The position numbers and the translations under genes were made by a program. Positions 47,069-54,479 of a stretch of DNA of 64,000 nt are shown here, piece by piece. Location of the stretch: positions 1 through 64,000 of the forward strand of contig NZ_CAMCBS010000003.1 in assembly GCF_945873075.1 (NCBI RefSeq), read 5' to 3'. The first letter of the stretch is position 1, and each line of letters begins with the position of its first letter. The DNA comes from an uncultured Moraxella sp. (lineage in GTDB: Bacteria > Pseudomonadota > Gammaproteobacteria > Pseudomonadales > Moraxellaceae). Under the pieces are notes generated by a model. It saw only the letters and a list, made by a program, of their open reading frames with translations. It was not told where the DNA came from and ran no database searches.

Positions 47069-48466
47069 ATGAAATTTGCCAAATTGCCACTCATCATTGC
47101 AAGTATGCTAAGTATCAGTGCTTGCCAAAGTATCAAGGCAACGCCAAACACACCAAGCCAAAGCACCGCCAAAACGCCCACAAGCACCGCCCATGAAGTA
47201 GGCGATGTCTTTAGCACGACTTTGGATAATGGCTTAAGAGTGATTATCAAAAAAGACACCAGAGCACCGATTGTCATGACGCAGATTTGGTATGATGTCG
47301 GCAGTAGTGATGAGCCCGTGGGCAAAGGGGGGATTTCGCACTTTTTGGAACATATGATGTTCAAGGATGCCAAAGGCATCAGCCATGATGATTATCAACG
47401 GCTCATCAGCCATTTTGGTGGTACGACCAACGCCTTTACCAGCAATGATTACACCGCTTATTATGAGAGCCTGCCTGCCAATCAGTTTCCGCTTGCGCTA
47501 CAAATCGAAGCCAACCGCATGGCAAATCTTATCCTAAAAGATAGCGAAGTCGCCACCGAAAAAGAAGTCATCAAAGAAGAGCGTCGTCTGCGTACCGATG
47601 ACAACCCTTTGGCAAAGGCTTATGAAGAATTTCTAAAAACCGCTATGCCAGATGTACCACAAGGTCGCCCGATTATCGGCAGTATGGCGGACATTGATGG
47701 CATCACGACAAGCGATTTGCAGGCGTGGTATCACAAGTGGTATGCGCCAAATAATGCCGTGCTTGTGCTGGTCGGTGATATCGAGCCTGCCGCCGCCATG
47801 CCATGGGTGCATAAATATTTTGATAAGCTCACCCCATCTGCCCTGCCACAGCGTGTCAGTCTCACTCAGCCAAGCCATCGTGGTTATACCCAAACCACGA
47901 GCCATCAATCCGTACAAGTACCAAGCTTGATTATGGGCTTTAATGTGCCAACGCTCGGTAGTGGCAAATCAGCACAAGATGCTTATGCACTGTCGCTGTT
48001 TTCGGATGTGGCAGACGGCGGGTTGTCGGCACGCTTTGAAAGCAATCTCATTCGTAAGAAAAACTTATTAAATAGCGTCGGTATCAGCTATAGCATGATT
48101 GGCAAAGGCGATGAGTTATTTGTCATCACCGCCACCCCAAAAGACGGGGTCAGCCTACAAGATGCCGAACAAGCCATCCTAGATGAAATCACGGCCATCT
48201 ATCAAGGACAAATCAGCGACAGCGAGCTGGCTCGTGGGCAAGCCAATCTGCTGTCGGGGCTGATTTTTGGTAATGATAGCGTCGCCAATCAAGCCATCAC
48301 GCTCGGCTCGCTCGCTAGCCAAAATCTGCCGATTGATACGCTAGACACCCTACCTGCCAAGCTTGCTACCATCAGTAAAGACGACATCAAACGAGTCGGC
48401 AAGCATTATCTGACTAAGGATAATCTGACCACCATGTATGTCCTGCCACAGACCAAATCGGACTAA
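47069..48466 (+). CDS. M16 zinc peptidase, lipoprotein
   Basis: 465 residues. The start MKFAKLPLIIASMLSISACQ is a lipoprotein signal with Cys at residue 19. The inverted zinc motif HFLEH (about 93) with the distal Glu in the KEVIKEERR stretch is intact, so this is the catalytic half. It is followed 66 bp on by an M16 gene lacking the motif; such pairs act as a heterodimer that degrades peptides in the periplasm. AAGGAAAT precedes the ATG. Confidence 0.88.
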   Translation: MKFAKLPLIIASMLSISACQSIKATPNTPSQSTAKTPTSTAHEVGDVFSTTLDNGLRVIIKKDTRAPIVMTQIWYDVGSSDEPVGKGGISHFLEHMMFKDAKGISHDDYQRLISHFGGTTNAFTSNDYTAYYESLPANQFPLALQIEANRMANLILKDSEVATEKEVIKEERRLRTDDNPLAKAYEEFLKTAMPDVPQGRPIIGSMADIDGITTSDLQAWYHKWYAPNNAVLVLVGDIEPAAAMPWVHKYFDKLTPSALPQRVSLTQPSHRGYTQTTSHQSVQVPSLIMGFNVPTLGSGKSAQDAYALSLFSDVADGGLSARFESNLIRKKNLLNSVGISYSMIGKGDELFVITATPKDGVSLQDAEQAILDEITAIYQGQISDSELARGQANLLSGLIFGNDSVANQAITLGSLASQNLPIDTLDTLPAKLATISKDDIKRVGKHYLTKDNLTTMYVLPQTKSD

Positions 48467-48532
48467 GATGATAAGCGATTGAGATTGTTTAACAAAGTTT
48501 TAGAATTATGCTAATCAATTTTTGGGAAAATT

Positions 48533-50017
48533 ATGAAATTATTAAATAAATACAATAAATTAGCACAAGCCATCGGTGCGACACTTGCCATCAGTATCAT
48601 CAGTGCCACACCTGCCATCGCCAACCAAAATCACAGCACAGCGATGAGTAGTGCCATACTACAGCTTTCTGATGACAGCATCATTGATAGCATTGACCAG
48701 CTTGGCAAGCTCGATTTTCGTGTACCGACGACGCACAGATTTAGCACGGATAATGGCGTTGCTGTGGTATTTACCGAACTACATCAGCTACCCATTGTCG
48801 ATGTCAGCGTGGATTTTTATGCAGGGTCGGCATTTGATAGCCAAATCCGCGCCGATGGTGATGGCATCGCCAATATGACCGCCACCATGCTTACCCAAGG
48901 CACAAGCACCCTCGATGAAGATGCCTTTATCGCCAAAAAAGAACAGCTTGGCATTGAGCTCGGTGGTGGAGTCTCAAAAGATGGCTTATCACTGTCTGTA
49001 CGCAGTCTATCCAAAGCACAGACACTACATGATGCCACAACCCTATTCATTGATGCACTCACAAAGCCTGTATTTGATGATAAAATCCTTGAGCGTAACA
49101 AAAGCCGATTGATTAGTAGTGTTAAACAACAAAAACAAAATCCTGCGTATGTCGCATCGCTTGCCTACACACAAGCCCTATACGGCGGACACCCTTATGG
49201 GCATCCTGCCACAGGCGATGAAGCGAGTATCAAGGCACTGCGTCGTGATGATTTGATGGCGTTTAAAAATCAATTTCTCACCAAAGATAACGCCAAAATC
49301 ACCATCACAGGCGACCTAAGCCTAGATGATGCCAAAGCGCTTGCCAATCGTATCAGTGCCGAGCTACCATCGGGCAAATCCTATCAAGGCAGTATCAGTA
49401 CGCCTGCCAAGCCTGCACCACGACACATCCACATCGACCATGACAGCAGCCAAACCCAAATCATCATCGGACATCTGACCGATGCCGAGCGTACCGACAT
49501 GGCGAGCCGTCAGCGATTTAGCGATTTGTCATTGGGTAATGAAATCTTGGCAGGGTCGGATTTTACTGCACGCCTGATGAAAACCATCCGCGAACAAAAA
49601 GGCTATACCTACGGCATCTATGGGGGTATTGAGCGGATGCAAGCAGCGGGTAGCTATGCTGTCCGCTTCTCCACCAATGGCGAGCAGGCGCGTGATGCTA
49701 TCTTTGATACTGTTGCTATTATTCAAGATACTCTAAACAATGGTGTCACCCATGATGAGCTTGAGCTTGTCCGCTTGGGCAACAAAAACAGCTTTCCTGA
49801 AATTTTTGCAAGCAATGCTTCCATCCACAAGATGACAGGCAGTTTGGCATTTGGCAATTATCCTGCTGATCATCTTGCCACACGCCTAGATCGGCTAGAT
49901 CGTGCGACCATCGCATCGGTCAATCAAGCACTCAAAGACACCATCCACCCTGATGACTTTATCATCATCACCGTGGGCAAATCCAAGCCTGATTTGAATG
50001 GGTTGTTTGAGAAATAA
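48533..50017 (+). CDS. M16 family protein, non-catalytic partner
   Basis: 494 residues with an N-terminal signal peptide (ending near TPAIAN). The region aligned with the zinc site reads ANMTATMLTQGT in place of HxxEH, so it cannot bind zinc in the usual way. The C-terminal half keeps the substrate-holding segment REQKGYTYGIYGG. It is the usual second subunit of bacterial M16B pairs and is probably co-transcribed with the gene before it. Confidence 0.87.
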   Translation: MKLLNKYNKLAQAIGATLAISIISATPAIANQNHSTAMSSAILQLSDDSIIDSIDQLGKLDFRVPTTHRFSTDNGVAVVFTELHQLPIVDVSVDFYAGSAFDSQIRADGDGIANMTATMLTQGTSTLDEDAFIAKKEQLGIELGGGVSKDGLSLSVRSLSKAQTLHDATTLFIDALTKPVFDDKILERNKSRLISSVKQQKQNPAYVASLAYTQALYGGHPYGHPATGDEASIKALRRDDLMAFKNQFLTKDNAKITITGDLSLDDAKALANRISAELPSGKSYQGSISTPAKPAPRHIHIDHDSSQTQIIIGHLTDAERTDMASRQRFSDLSLGNEILAGSDFTARLMKTIREQKGYTYGIYGGIERMQAAGSYAVRFSTNGEQARDAIFDTVAIIQDTLNNGVTHDELELVRLGNKNSFPEIFASNASIHKMTGSLAFGNYPADHLATRLDRLDRATIASVNQALKDTIHPDDFIIITVGKSKPDLNGLFEK

Positions 50018-50040
50018 CCACAATACCGACAATTAACCCA

Positions 50041-50070
50041 CGGCTTGACATGATGCACATTGTCAAGCCG
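50041..50070. terminator. Hairpin after the M16 pair
   Basis: CGGCTTGACA and TGTCAAGCCG form a perfect 10-bp stem with a 10-base loop, 24 bp after the stop. The following tract is TATTTA, so termination efficiency is uncertain. Confidence 0.5.
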
Positions 50071-50173
50071 TATTTACTTAACTGATGAGTCAATATTTTG
50101 ATAATAATGCTGTGTTATACTAAGCTTTTCATAAACACTGCACAAAATATCATTTAAGATTAGGGATGATCGC

Positions 50174-50656
50174 ATGAACGACTTTTGTACTGTCAATATT
50201 GCACCGACTGACTTGACCATGACCGTACTGATGACACCTGATATGGCGAATTTTTCGGGCAATGTGCATGGTGGCACGATCTTAAAGCTACTTGACCAAG
50301 TGGCGTATGCGTGTGCCAGTCGATACTCGGCAAGCTATGTGGTGACTTTGTCAGTGGATCAAGTGATTTTTAAAGAGCCGATTTATGTCGGTGAGCTAGT
50401 CACTTTTTTGGCGCGTGTCAATTATGTCGGGACAACATCGATGGAAGTCGGCATCCGTGTCGAAGCTGAAAATATCCAAACTCGCACCGTGCGCCATACC
50501 AACAGTTGCTATTTTAGTATGGTCGCTGTCGACGAACAGCGAAAACCAAAAGCTGTGCCACCGCTTGAACTGCTAGATAACACCGCAAAACAGCGCTTTG
50601 AGATGGCGAAAAAGCGCAAGCAGTTACGACTAGAACTCCAAGAGCATGACTGGTAA
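50174..50656 (+). CDS. Acyl-CoA thioesterase, hotdog fold
   Basis: 160 residues. The hotdog signature NFSGNVHGGTILKLLDQVAY (about residues 26-45) holds the catalytic Asp, followed by SVDQVIFKEPIYVGELV. It resembles the YciA/acyl-CoA hydrolase group, which releases free fatty acids from CoA thioesters in the cytoplasm. The basic C-terminal tail (KKRKQLRLELQEHDW) is an unusual extension. It is the last core gene before the toxin-antitoxin cluster. Confidence 0.85.
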   Translation: MNDFCTVNIAPTDLTMTVLMTPDMANFSGNVHGGTILKLLDQVAYACASRYSASYVVTLSVDQVIFKEPIYVGELVTFLARVNYVGTTSMEVGIRVEAENIQTRTVRHTNSCYFSMVAVDEQRKPKAVPPLELLDNTAKQRFEMAKKRKQLRLELQEHDW

Positions 50657-50786
50657 GGTAAGTATTACCAAAATACACAAACCATCAGCGACCATACGAC
50701 TGTTAGGCGTTGCCATAATTCATCCACTGTAATCTACTTTGGGTTAATAGTGCTTCGTGATAGCGTATGTGCTATCTCATCATTGT

Positions 50787-51005
50787 ATGAAAATTGTGTT
50801 AGATACCAATCTTCTTGTCAAGGCTTGCAAGGACTCATATCATGCCAATCGCCTATTAGCAGCTTGCCTACAAGGTAAATTCACCCCTTTAGTCAGTGTG
50901 ACATTGCTGGCAGAATATGAATATGTGTTGGCTCGTGAGTCGCTGTTTTATGATGACAAATTATCACTGGCAGAGCGCAACGAGCTACTGGAGGAATTAT
51001 CATGA
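50787..51005 (+). pseudogene. Truncated PIN-domain toxin gene
   Basis: 72 residues: MKIVLDTNLLVKACKDSYHA, then LVSVTLLAEYEYVLARESLF. The first PIN acidic residue (Asp in LDTNLL) and the Glu in LLAEYEYV are present. The family is about 130-140 residues and this frame stops where the next gene begins, so the C-terminal acidic residues of the active site are lost. The joint overlaps the RHH gene start (TCATGA), which suggests that a recombination brought in the following gene. Confidence 0.65.
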
Positions 51006-51205
51006 GCACCATTACCCTGCGCCTAAGTGATGACAAACACAGCCGTCTTAAATCTTTAGCCCAAGGCATCAGCGTCAATCGCCTGATGGATGAGCTTGCA
51101 AGCCTTGCTTTGGCAGAATTTGACGCCAAAACTCGCTTTGAAATTCGTGCCAAGCGTGGCGATATTAAGCGTGGTTTGGCATTGCTTGATAAGGCATTAC
51201 AATAA
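51002..51205 (+). CDS. RHH-type antitoxin
   Basis: 67 residues with the ribbon-helix-helix start MSTITLRLSDDKHSRLKSLA and a helix SVNRLMDELASLALAEFD, typical of CopG/HicB-like antitoxins partnered with PIN toxins. GAGGAATT lies before the ATG. It normally precedes its toxin; here it follows a truncated PIN gene, and no toxin lies downstream. Probably an orphan antitoxin. Confidence 0.7.
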   Translation: MSTITLRLSDDKHSRLKSLAQGISVNRLMDELASLALAEFDAKTRFEIRAKRGDIKRGLALLDKALQ

Positions 51206-51391
51206 CGCTTTGGCTATCACCGCCAGCATCACAGGGCTGACTCGCCACCCGTCCTGCGTGCGTGTGATGGCATTAAAACACCTCTCACTACAAAAATACT
51301 TATGCGGATGCAATCTTAGCTCTGCGATATGGCATTATGAGACAGGCAGGGCCAAGTGATTAGCCTTGCAGATACCTTGATAACTAGGAGT

Positions 51392-51805
51392 ATGATTGCG
51401 TTATATCCCATTGCGATCCTAAAGGGCGATGACAAAACCGCCCACGGCATCTTTTTCCCAGATGTGCTAAACCTTAGCACCGCCTGCGATGAGCTGAACG
51501 ATGCACACAAAATGGCTTTAGAGTGTCTTGATGTGCATTTTAGCGGATTGGTTGAAGATGGTGAAGAAATACCGCTACCCACCAATTTTGAAGCGCATAC
51601 CCAAAGCAGCCAATTTGATGGCATGATATGGGCATGGATTGATGTTGATTTATCCAAATGTGATGTAAAAAGCCATGAAATTAATGTCACTCCGCCAAAC
51701 TATTTAATCATCAAGATTGATAAGAAAGTATCTGCGCATAAGTCGCTTTATAAGAGTCGCAGTAATTATTTGGCACAGTTGGCGATGGCGGATTTATCTT
51801 TATAA
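51392..51805 (+). CDS. HicB-family antitoxin, no HicA found
   Basis: 137 residues from the ATG at 51392. The N-terminal MIALYPIAILKGDDKTAHGI then FFPDVLNLSTACDELNDA matches the HicB partial RNase-H-like fold, and the C-terminal PPNYLIIKIDKKVSAHKSLY then KSRSNYLAQLA matches its DNA-binding part. A 60-residue HicA toxin gene should adjoin it, but none is visible in 51205-51392 or just downstream. AGGAG is only one base from the ATG, so the start is uncertain. Confidence 0.7.
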   Translation: MIALYPIAILKGDDKTAHGIFFPDVLNLSTACDELNDAHKMALECLDVHFSGLVEDGEEIPLPTNFEAHTQSSQFDGMIWAWIDVDLSKCDVKSHEINVTPPNYLIIKIDKKVSAHKSLYKSRSNYLAQLAMADLSL

Positions 51806-51859
51806 TATCCATCAAAGAGTAATTTCAAGGTTGCCCAACCAAGAAAAAGAAATAAAAAC

Positions 51860-51887
51860 AAAATCCCACTTCTACAGTGGGATTTTT
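51860..51887 (+). terminator. Terminator, first of two identical copies
   Basis: AATCCCACT and AGTGGGATT form a 9-bp stem (11 bp counting flanking A-T pairs) with loop TCTAC and a T-run. The same 28 bases recur at 52620-52647; the two copies bracket the RelE/XRE module. Confidence 0.85.
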
Positions 51888-51965
51888 ATCGCAAACCAAA
51901 AATAGCAGATTGATTTTTATAATACATTGCATTATAATACTATGTATCCATTAAGAGCAATCACC

Positions 51966-52280
51966 ATGTACACCATTGCAGAGACCGACCAATTTATCCG
52001 ACAAGTTGCCGACATTTAGTCAGATGATGAACGCTTAGAGTTCTTTGACTATTTGGCGAACAATCCCACCAAAGGCGATGTCATCCCCAATGCCAAAGGC
52101 TTGCGCAAAATTCGTTATGCGGCAAAAGGTCATGGCAAGCGTGGTGGTGCGAGAGTGATTTATTATAATATGCTGGATGATGGCTTGATTATTGCAGTTG
52201 CCATCTACCCAAAAAACGAACGAGAAGACCTAAGTAACAGCCAAATGAAACAGTTGGTCAAACACAAGGAGTTGCTATGA
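51966..52280 (+). pseudogene. RelE/HigB-type toxin gene with in-frame amber codon
   Basis: The frame starts MYTIAETDQFIRQVADI, hits TAG at 52017-52019 (codon 18), and continues SDDERLEFFDYLANNPTKGD then LRKIRYAAKGHGKRGGARVI in the same frame. The second part is an intact RelE-type toxin body, and related proteins have Trp or a similar residue at the TAG site, so one G to A change would explain it. The stop overlaps the antitoxin start (ATGA). A shorter product from an internal start is possible but would lack the N-terminal helix. Confidence 0.8.
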
Positions 52281-52600
52281 CACTGCCAAATTTCAATGTT
52301 GATGAAGTCATGCAAGCCATCATTGCTGATGAGCCAGACCTTGCCATGCACCAAGATAGCCTGCATAGCGCATTAAGCCAATTGAAGAACAAAGAATTTG
52401 GGCGTATCACCACACCAGCCGCCCAAATCCGCCAAAAGGCAAACCTATCCCAAAGCCAGTTTGCCCGTGCCATCGGCATTTCGGTCAATACGCTCAAATC
52501 TTGGGAGCAAGGACAAAGACAGCCTAGTGGTTCTGCGCGTGTACTGCTTGACCTACTGAGCCGACGCCCTGAGCTGATCGGTGAAATCGCCGTTAGTTAA
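52277..52600 (+). CDS. XRE-type antitoxin (HigA/NadS-like)
   Basis: 107 residues. The helix-turn-helix is IRQKANLSQSQFARAIGISV then NTLKSWEQGQRQPSG (about residues 55-90), the typical C-terminal HTH of antitoxins that follow RelE-type toxins. It is intact while its toxin carries a nonsense codon, so it may now act only as a repressor. A terminator copy lies 20 bp after the stop. Confidence 0.8.
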   Translation: MTLPNFNVDEVMQAIIADEPDLAMHQDSLHSALSQLKNKEFGRITTPAAQIRQKANLSQSQFARAIGISVNTLKSWEQGQRQPSGSARVLLDLLSRRPELIGEIAVS

Positions 52601-52619
52601 TAGCCGCAGCCAACAAACA

Positions 52620-52647
52620 AAAATCCCACTTCTACAGTGGGATTTTT
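52620..52647 (+). terminator. Terminator, second identical copy
   Basis: Identical to 51860-51887 over 28 bases. It closes the XRE gene transcript and sits just before the Ibs-like locus promoter. Confidence 0.85.
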
Positions 52648-52660
52648 TTATGCTCAAAAC

Positions 52661-52689
52661 TTGACTGATATTATATACTAGTATATAAT
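52661..52689 (+). promoter_or_regulatory. Strong promoter overlapped by a 20-bp palindrome
   Basis: TTGACT (52661-52666), 17 bp, TATAAT (52684-52689): near-consensus sigma-70. The perfect palindrome ATTATATACTAGTATATAAT covers 52670-52689, including the -10 box. It drives the leader and the 21-codon peptide gene at 52762. Confidence 0.75.
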
Positions 52690-52739
52690 ATATCCTATCA
52701 ACACAATGCTGTGCTGATGAGCAGTAAGGCTTCAACCTT

Positions 52740-52895
52740 ACCGCAAACAAGGAGTAAAACGATGAAAGCCATTCTCAAAGTGCTTGCAATCATCGCTCTG
52801 CTGTTGCTAAGCTACCCAGCTTACTAACAGTAAACGCCTAAAGGTGGTAACGACACCCAAGGCAGGTTAGGTGGAAACGCCTAGCCACTCCTTAT
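52740..52895 (-). ncRNA. Candidate antisense RNA opposite the Ibs-like gene
   Basis: From the minus-strand promoter at 52928-52901 a transcript would start near 52894 and run across the whole peptide gene and its ribosome site, the Sib arrangement. The region contains repeated AAACGCCTA words and GGTG/CACC pairs that can fold. The 3' end is not visible: the GTAAGG/CCTTAC stem near 52723-52741 has no T-run behind it. Existence is inferred from promoter and gene layout. Confidence 0.45.
52762..52827 (+). CDS. 21-residue hydrophobic peptide, Ibs-like candidate type I toxin
   Basis: The peptide begins MKAILKVLAIIALLLLSY and ends PAY; GGAG stands 8 nt before the ATG. E. coli Ibs toxins are 18-19 residues with a hydrophobic core ending in text like LLLISFSAY, and the ending LLLLSYPAY here is close. 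Ibs peptides damage the inner membrane and are silenced by antisense Sib RNAs. A leader of about 65 nt with a GTAAGG/CCTTAC hairpin (52723-52741) precedes it, and an opposing promoter lies at 52901-52928. The gene is too short for ordinary gene finders; the resemblance was judged by eye. Confidence 0.65.
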   Translation: MKAILKVLAIIALLLLSYPAY

Positions 52896-52900
52896 TTATT

Positions 52901-52928
52901 ATCATACTAAGTTTTTAAAAAAAGTCAA
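52901..52928 (-). promoter_or_regulatory. Opposing promoter facing the Ibs-like gene
   Basis: On the minus strand TTGACT (52928-52923), 16 bp, TATGAT (52906-52901). The -35 element is as strong as the one for the sense transcript. No protein gene on the minus strand starts within 400 bp downstream, so it most likely makes an RNA. Confidence 0.55.
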
Positions 52929-52938
52929 GGAGAAGTAC

Positions 52939-53139
52939 ATGACCACTTATAGCCAAGCACACCAAAAAGCCACCAATAATTACCGAACCAAAGCACTAGC
53001 CAATATCGCCTTGGTCATCAGCCACACTGAGCCTGATGTCTTGGTGGCACTTGAGACCATCATGGCACATCATGACACATCCAAAGCAGGAGCGATTAAG
53101 ACAGCATTGGTTGAGTACGCCAAGACGCTCACCCGCTAA
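52939..53139 (+). CDS. Small helical protein, unknown
   Basis: 66 residues: an N-terminal polar segment, then helices ANIALVISHTEPDVLVALET and AGAIKTALVEYAKTLTR. The pattern of a second helix ending in a short basic tail is like small regulators of the RHH or partition type, but the family is not recognised. CAAGGAGAAG precedes the ATG. It ends against the first phage tail gene on the other strand. Confidence 0.5.
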   Translation: MTTYSQAHQKATNNYRTKALANIALVISHTEPDVLVALETIMAHHDTSKAGAIKTALVEYAKTLTR

Positions 53140-53438
53140 GCAGGCCCACTTGTCCGCTTGCCACCACTTTCCACGCCACCATGCGTATGCGTCGATAGGC
53201 TCACGCCTGCCCCTACAACATCGCCTACAGCGACCACTGTGCCAGTGACGCTCACATCACCATTGAGCGTGATGGATGGGGCATTGATCGTGACACTGCT
53301 TGCGCTGACAGTCACAGCACCACCGACAGCATTGCCGACCGCTTTATCACCACCGCCTTTGAATAGACTGGTAAAGCTATTCCACAGCTCGCTCGCTTTG
53401 GCTTTCCACCCTTCAATCTTAGCCAAAAGCCTTCCCAT
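53136..53438 (-). pseudogene. Phage baseplate/spike protein C-terminal fragment (gpV-like)
   Basis: 100-codon frame. Repeated beta-strand text (AVTVSASSVTINAPSITLNG, then DVSVTGTVVAVGDV) and the ending STHTHGGVESGGKRTSGPA are typical of the C-terminal needle and tip of P2 gpV-type spikes, where HxH binds metal. The N-terminal OB domain is missing, and the frame is fused to tape-measure sequence at its start. It is the downstream end of a decayed leftward tail operon. Confidence 0.7.
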
Positions 53439-53712
53439 GCCTTGCTAAAGCCTGCAAAATATCGCCAACGCTGATATTCATGCGTTTGACACTATCGCCA
53501 AGCTGATAGTATTGCCCAATCATCTTGCCCACGCCTTTTGAGCCATTACCCATCGCCGTATCGATGCTTCGACCAAGGCGCGCATGTTCAGCTTGTAGCA
53601 CATTACCCGCCTTTGATAGCGATTTGACCGTACCGCCCAGTTCGGATAATGCAGAAACCGCAGCCCCTGTGACTGCTGAGACCACTAAAGAGATTGAAAA
53701 TTCCGCTGCCAT
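53419..53712 (-). pseudogene. Tape-measure protein N-terminal fragment (gpT-like)
   Basis: 97 residues starting MAAEFSISLVVSAVTGAAVS, followed by helical text ALSELGGTVKSLSKAGNVLQ, characteristic of P2-like tape-measure N-termini. The normal protein has 700 or more residues; here it stops at once where it meets the gpV-like fragment, so a deletion removed most of gene T and the genes up to V. The first 19 bases around its start are repeated at 54251-54269. Confidence 0.7.
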
Positions 53713-53760
53713 TGGTTAAAATACCTTATAATGCTTTGAATTGGTTACAGGAGAATACGA

Positions 53761-53979
53761 GTGACGGACACTTTCATCGTCTGGTTTTTTATTTTGCTGT
53801 GCCTATCTCCCATTATCATATTGCTGACCAAACTTGTGATTGTCTTTATCTTTGTGCCCATCGGTACGATGTATAGCATCGCCAAGTATGGTGTAAACCT
53901 TGATGATAACGATGAAGAAGCCATCGATCCCAAGCTTGAAGCCGAACTCAAACACCGCTATCCCGATAGCCGTTGGTAG
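53761..53979 (+). CDS. Small membrane protein in tail operon, opposite strand
   Basis: 72 residues from a GTG start (CAGGAG before it). Two hydrophobic helices, IVWFFILLCLSPIIILLTKL and VIVFIFVPIGTMYSIA, are followed by an acidic cytoplasmic-like tail (DDNDEEAIDPKLEAELKHRY). TATAAT at 53727-53732 may be its -10 box. It is read against the surrounding phage genes and is followed 6 bp later by a second membrane-protein gene. Function unknown. Confidence 0.6.
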   Translation: MTDTFIVWFFILLCLSPIIILLTKLVIVFIFVPIGTMYSIAKYGVNLDDNDEEAIDPKLEAELKHRYPDSRW

Positions 53980-53985
53980 GCCATC

Positions 53986-54240
53986 ATGCCGAACACCTTT
54001 GAGAAAATCTTTAACTTCTTGCTTGATGCCAGCACTGGTTCTGCTTGGCTTGCATGGACGATTTTTGTTTTATCTGTCGGGGGCTTATGGCTCTTTACCG
54101 ATGCTAATTTCACGATCGCTCTGCTGTTTGGCATTCCTTTGAGCTTGATTTTAATCATCGTCTGTGTACTTGCCTTATTTGTCTGTTATTTGGTCATGAT
54201 GCTACTGTCTGAGTTTTATTGCATTTTCACCAGAAAGTGA
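53986..54240 (+). CDS. Small membrane protein, second gene of cassette
   Basis: 84 residues. An amphipathic start (MPNTFEKIFNFLLDA) is followed by two or three TM segments (AWLAWTIFVLSVGGLWLF; IALLFGIPLSLILIIVCVLA and on). It begins 6 bp after the previous stop, so the two are coupled. Family not recognised; the pattern is compatible with a superinfection-immunity or toxin-immunity membrane protein, but nothing in the sequence proves that. Confidence 0.6.
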   Translation: MPNTFEKIFNFLLDASTGSAWLAWTIFVLSVGGLWLFTDANFTIALLFGIPLSLILIIVCVLALFVCYLVMMLLSEFYCIFTRK

Positions 54241-54298
54241 TAAAAATGATCTGCCATTGGTTAAAATACTCTTAAAAGGGCTAAAACAGGACTAAGCA

Positions 54299-54469
54299 AT
54301 GATTGATTTTCTACTATGGGTGATTGCTGCTGTTTTTATCCTTGGAGCAATAGTAGCGGTCATTTACTTACTTGCCGCCATATCGGATGTGGCTTTGGCA
54401 TTATTTGAGCTGATTACAACCATCTTTGAGCCCATCATAGACAGGCTAACTACCGGCAAATCATCTTAA
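54299..54469 (+). CDS. 56-residue single/double TM protein
   Basis: The frame starts MIDFLLWVIAAVFILGAIVA, continues VIYLLAAISDVALALFELIT, and ends DRLTTGKSS; one long or two short membrane helices. The upstream 19-bp repeat matches the one before the first cassette gene, hinting at a shared regulatory or recombination sequence. No good ribosome site is seen, so the gene call is moderate. It ends 11 bp before the gpE' stop on the other strand. Confidence 0.5.
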   Translation: MIDFLLWVIAAVFILGAIVAVIYLLAAISDVALALFELITTIFEPIIDRLTTGKSS

Positions 54470-54479
54470 TGCCAGTCAC

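Larger units (their letters stand above)
53706..54269. repeat. 19-bp direct repeat bracketing a membrane-protein cassette
   Basis: CTGCCATTGGTTAAAATAC occurs at 53706-53724 and 54251-54269. The first copy covers the gpT start codon region (minus strand); the second precedes the third small rightward gene. The 526 bases between the two copies hold two small membrane-protein genes. Confidence 0.75.

Noticed and set aside
44384..50055. 15-bp repeat CGGCTTGACATGATG at 44384 and 50041
   Set aside because: Only two copies, and only one is part of a hairpin; too little to claim a repeat family.
51090..51359. 89-codon plus-strand frame between RHH and HicB genes
   Set aside because: Mostly overlaps the RHH gene; the remainder was inspected as a possible HicA or phage gene and did not match either.
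52696..52760. Hammerhead-ribozyme-like word CTGATGAG followed by a stem in the peptide leader
   Set aside because: The second core element reads GCAAAC instead of GAAA and no closing stem with a cleavage site was found, so the resemblance is probably chance.
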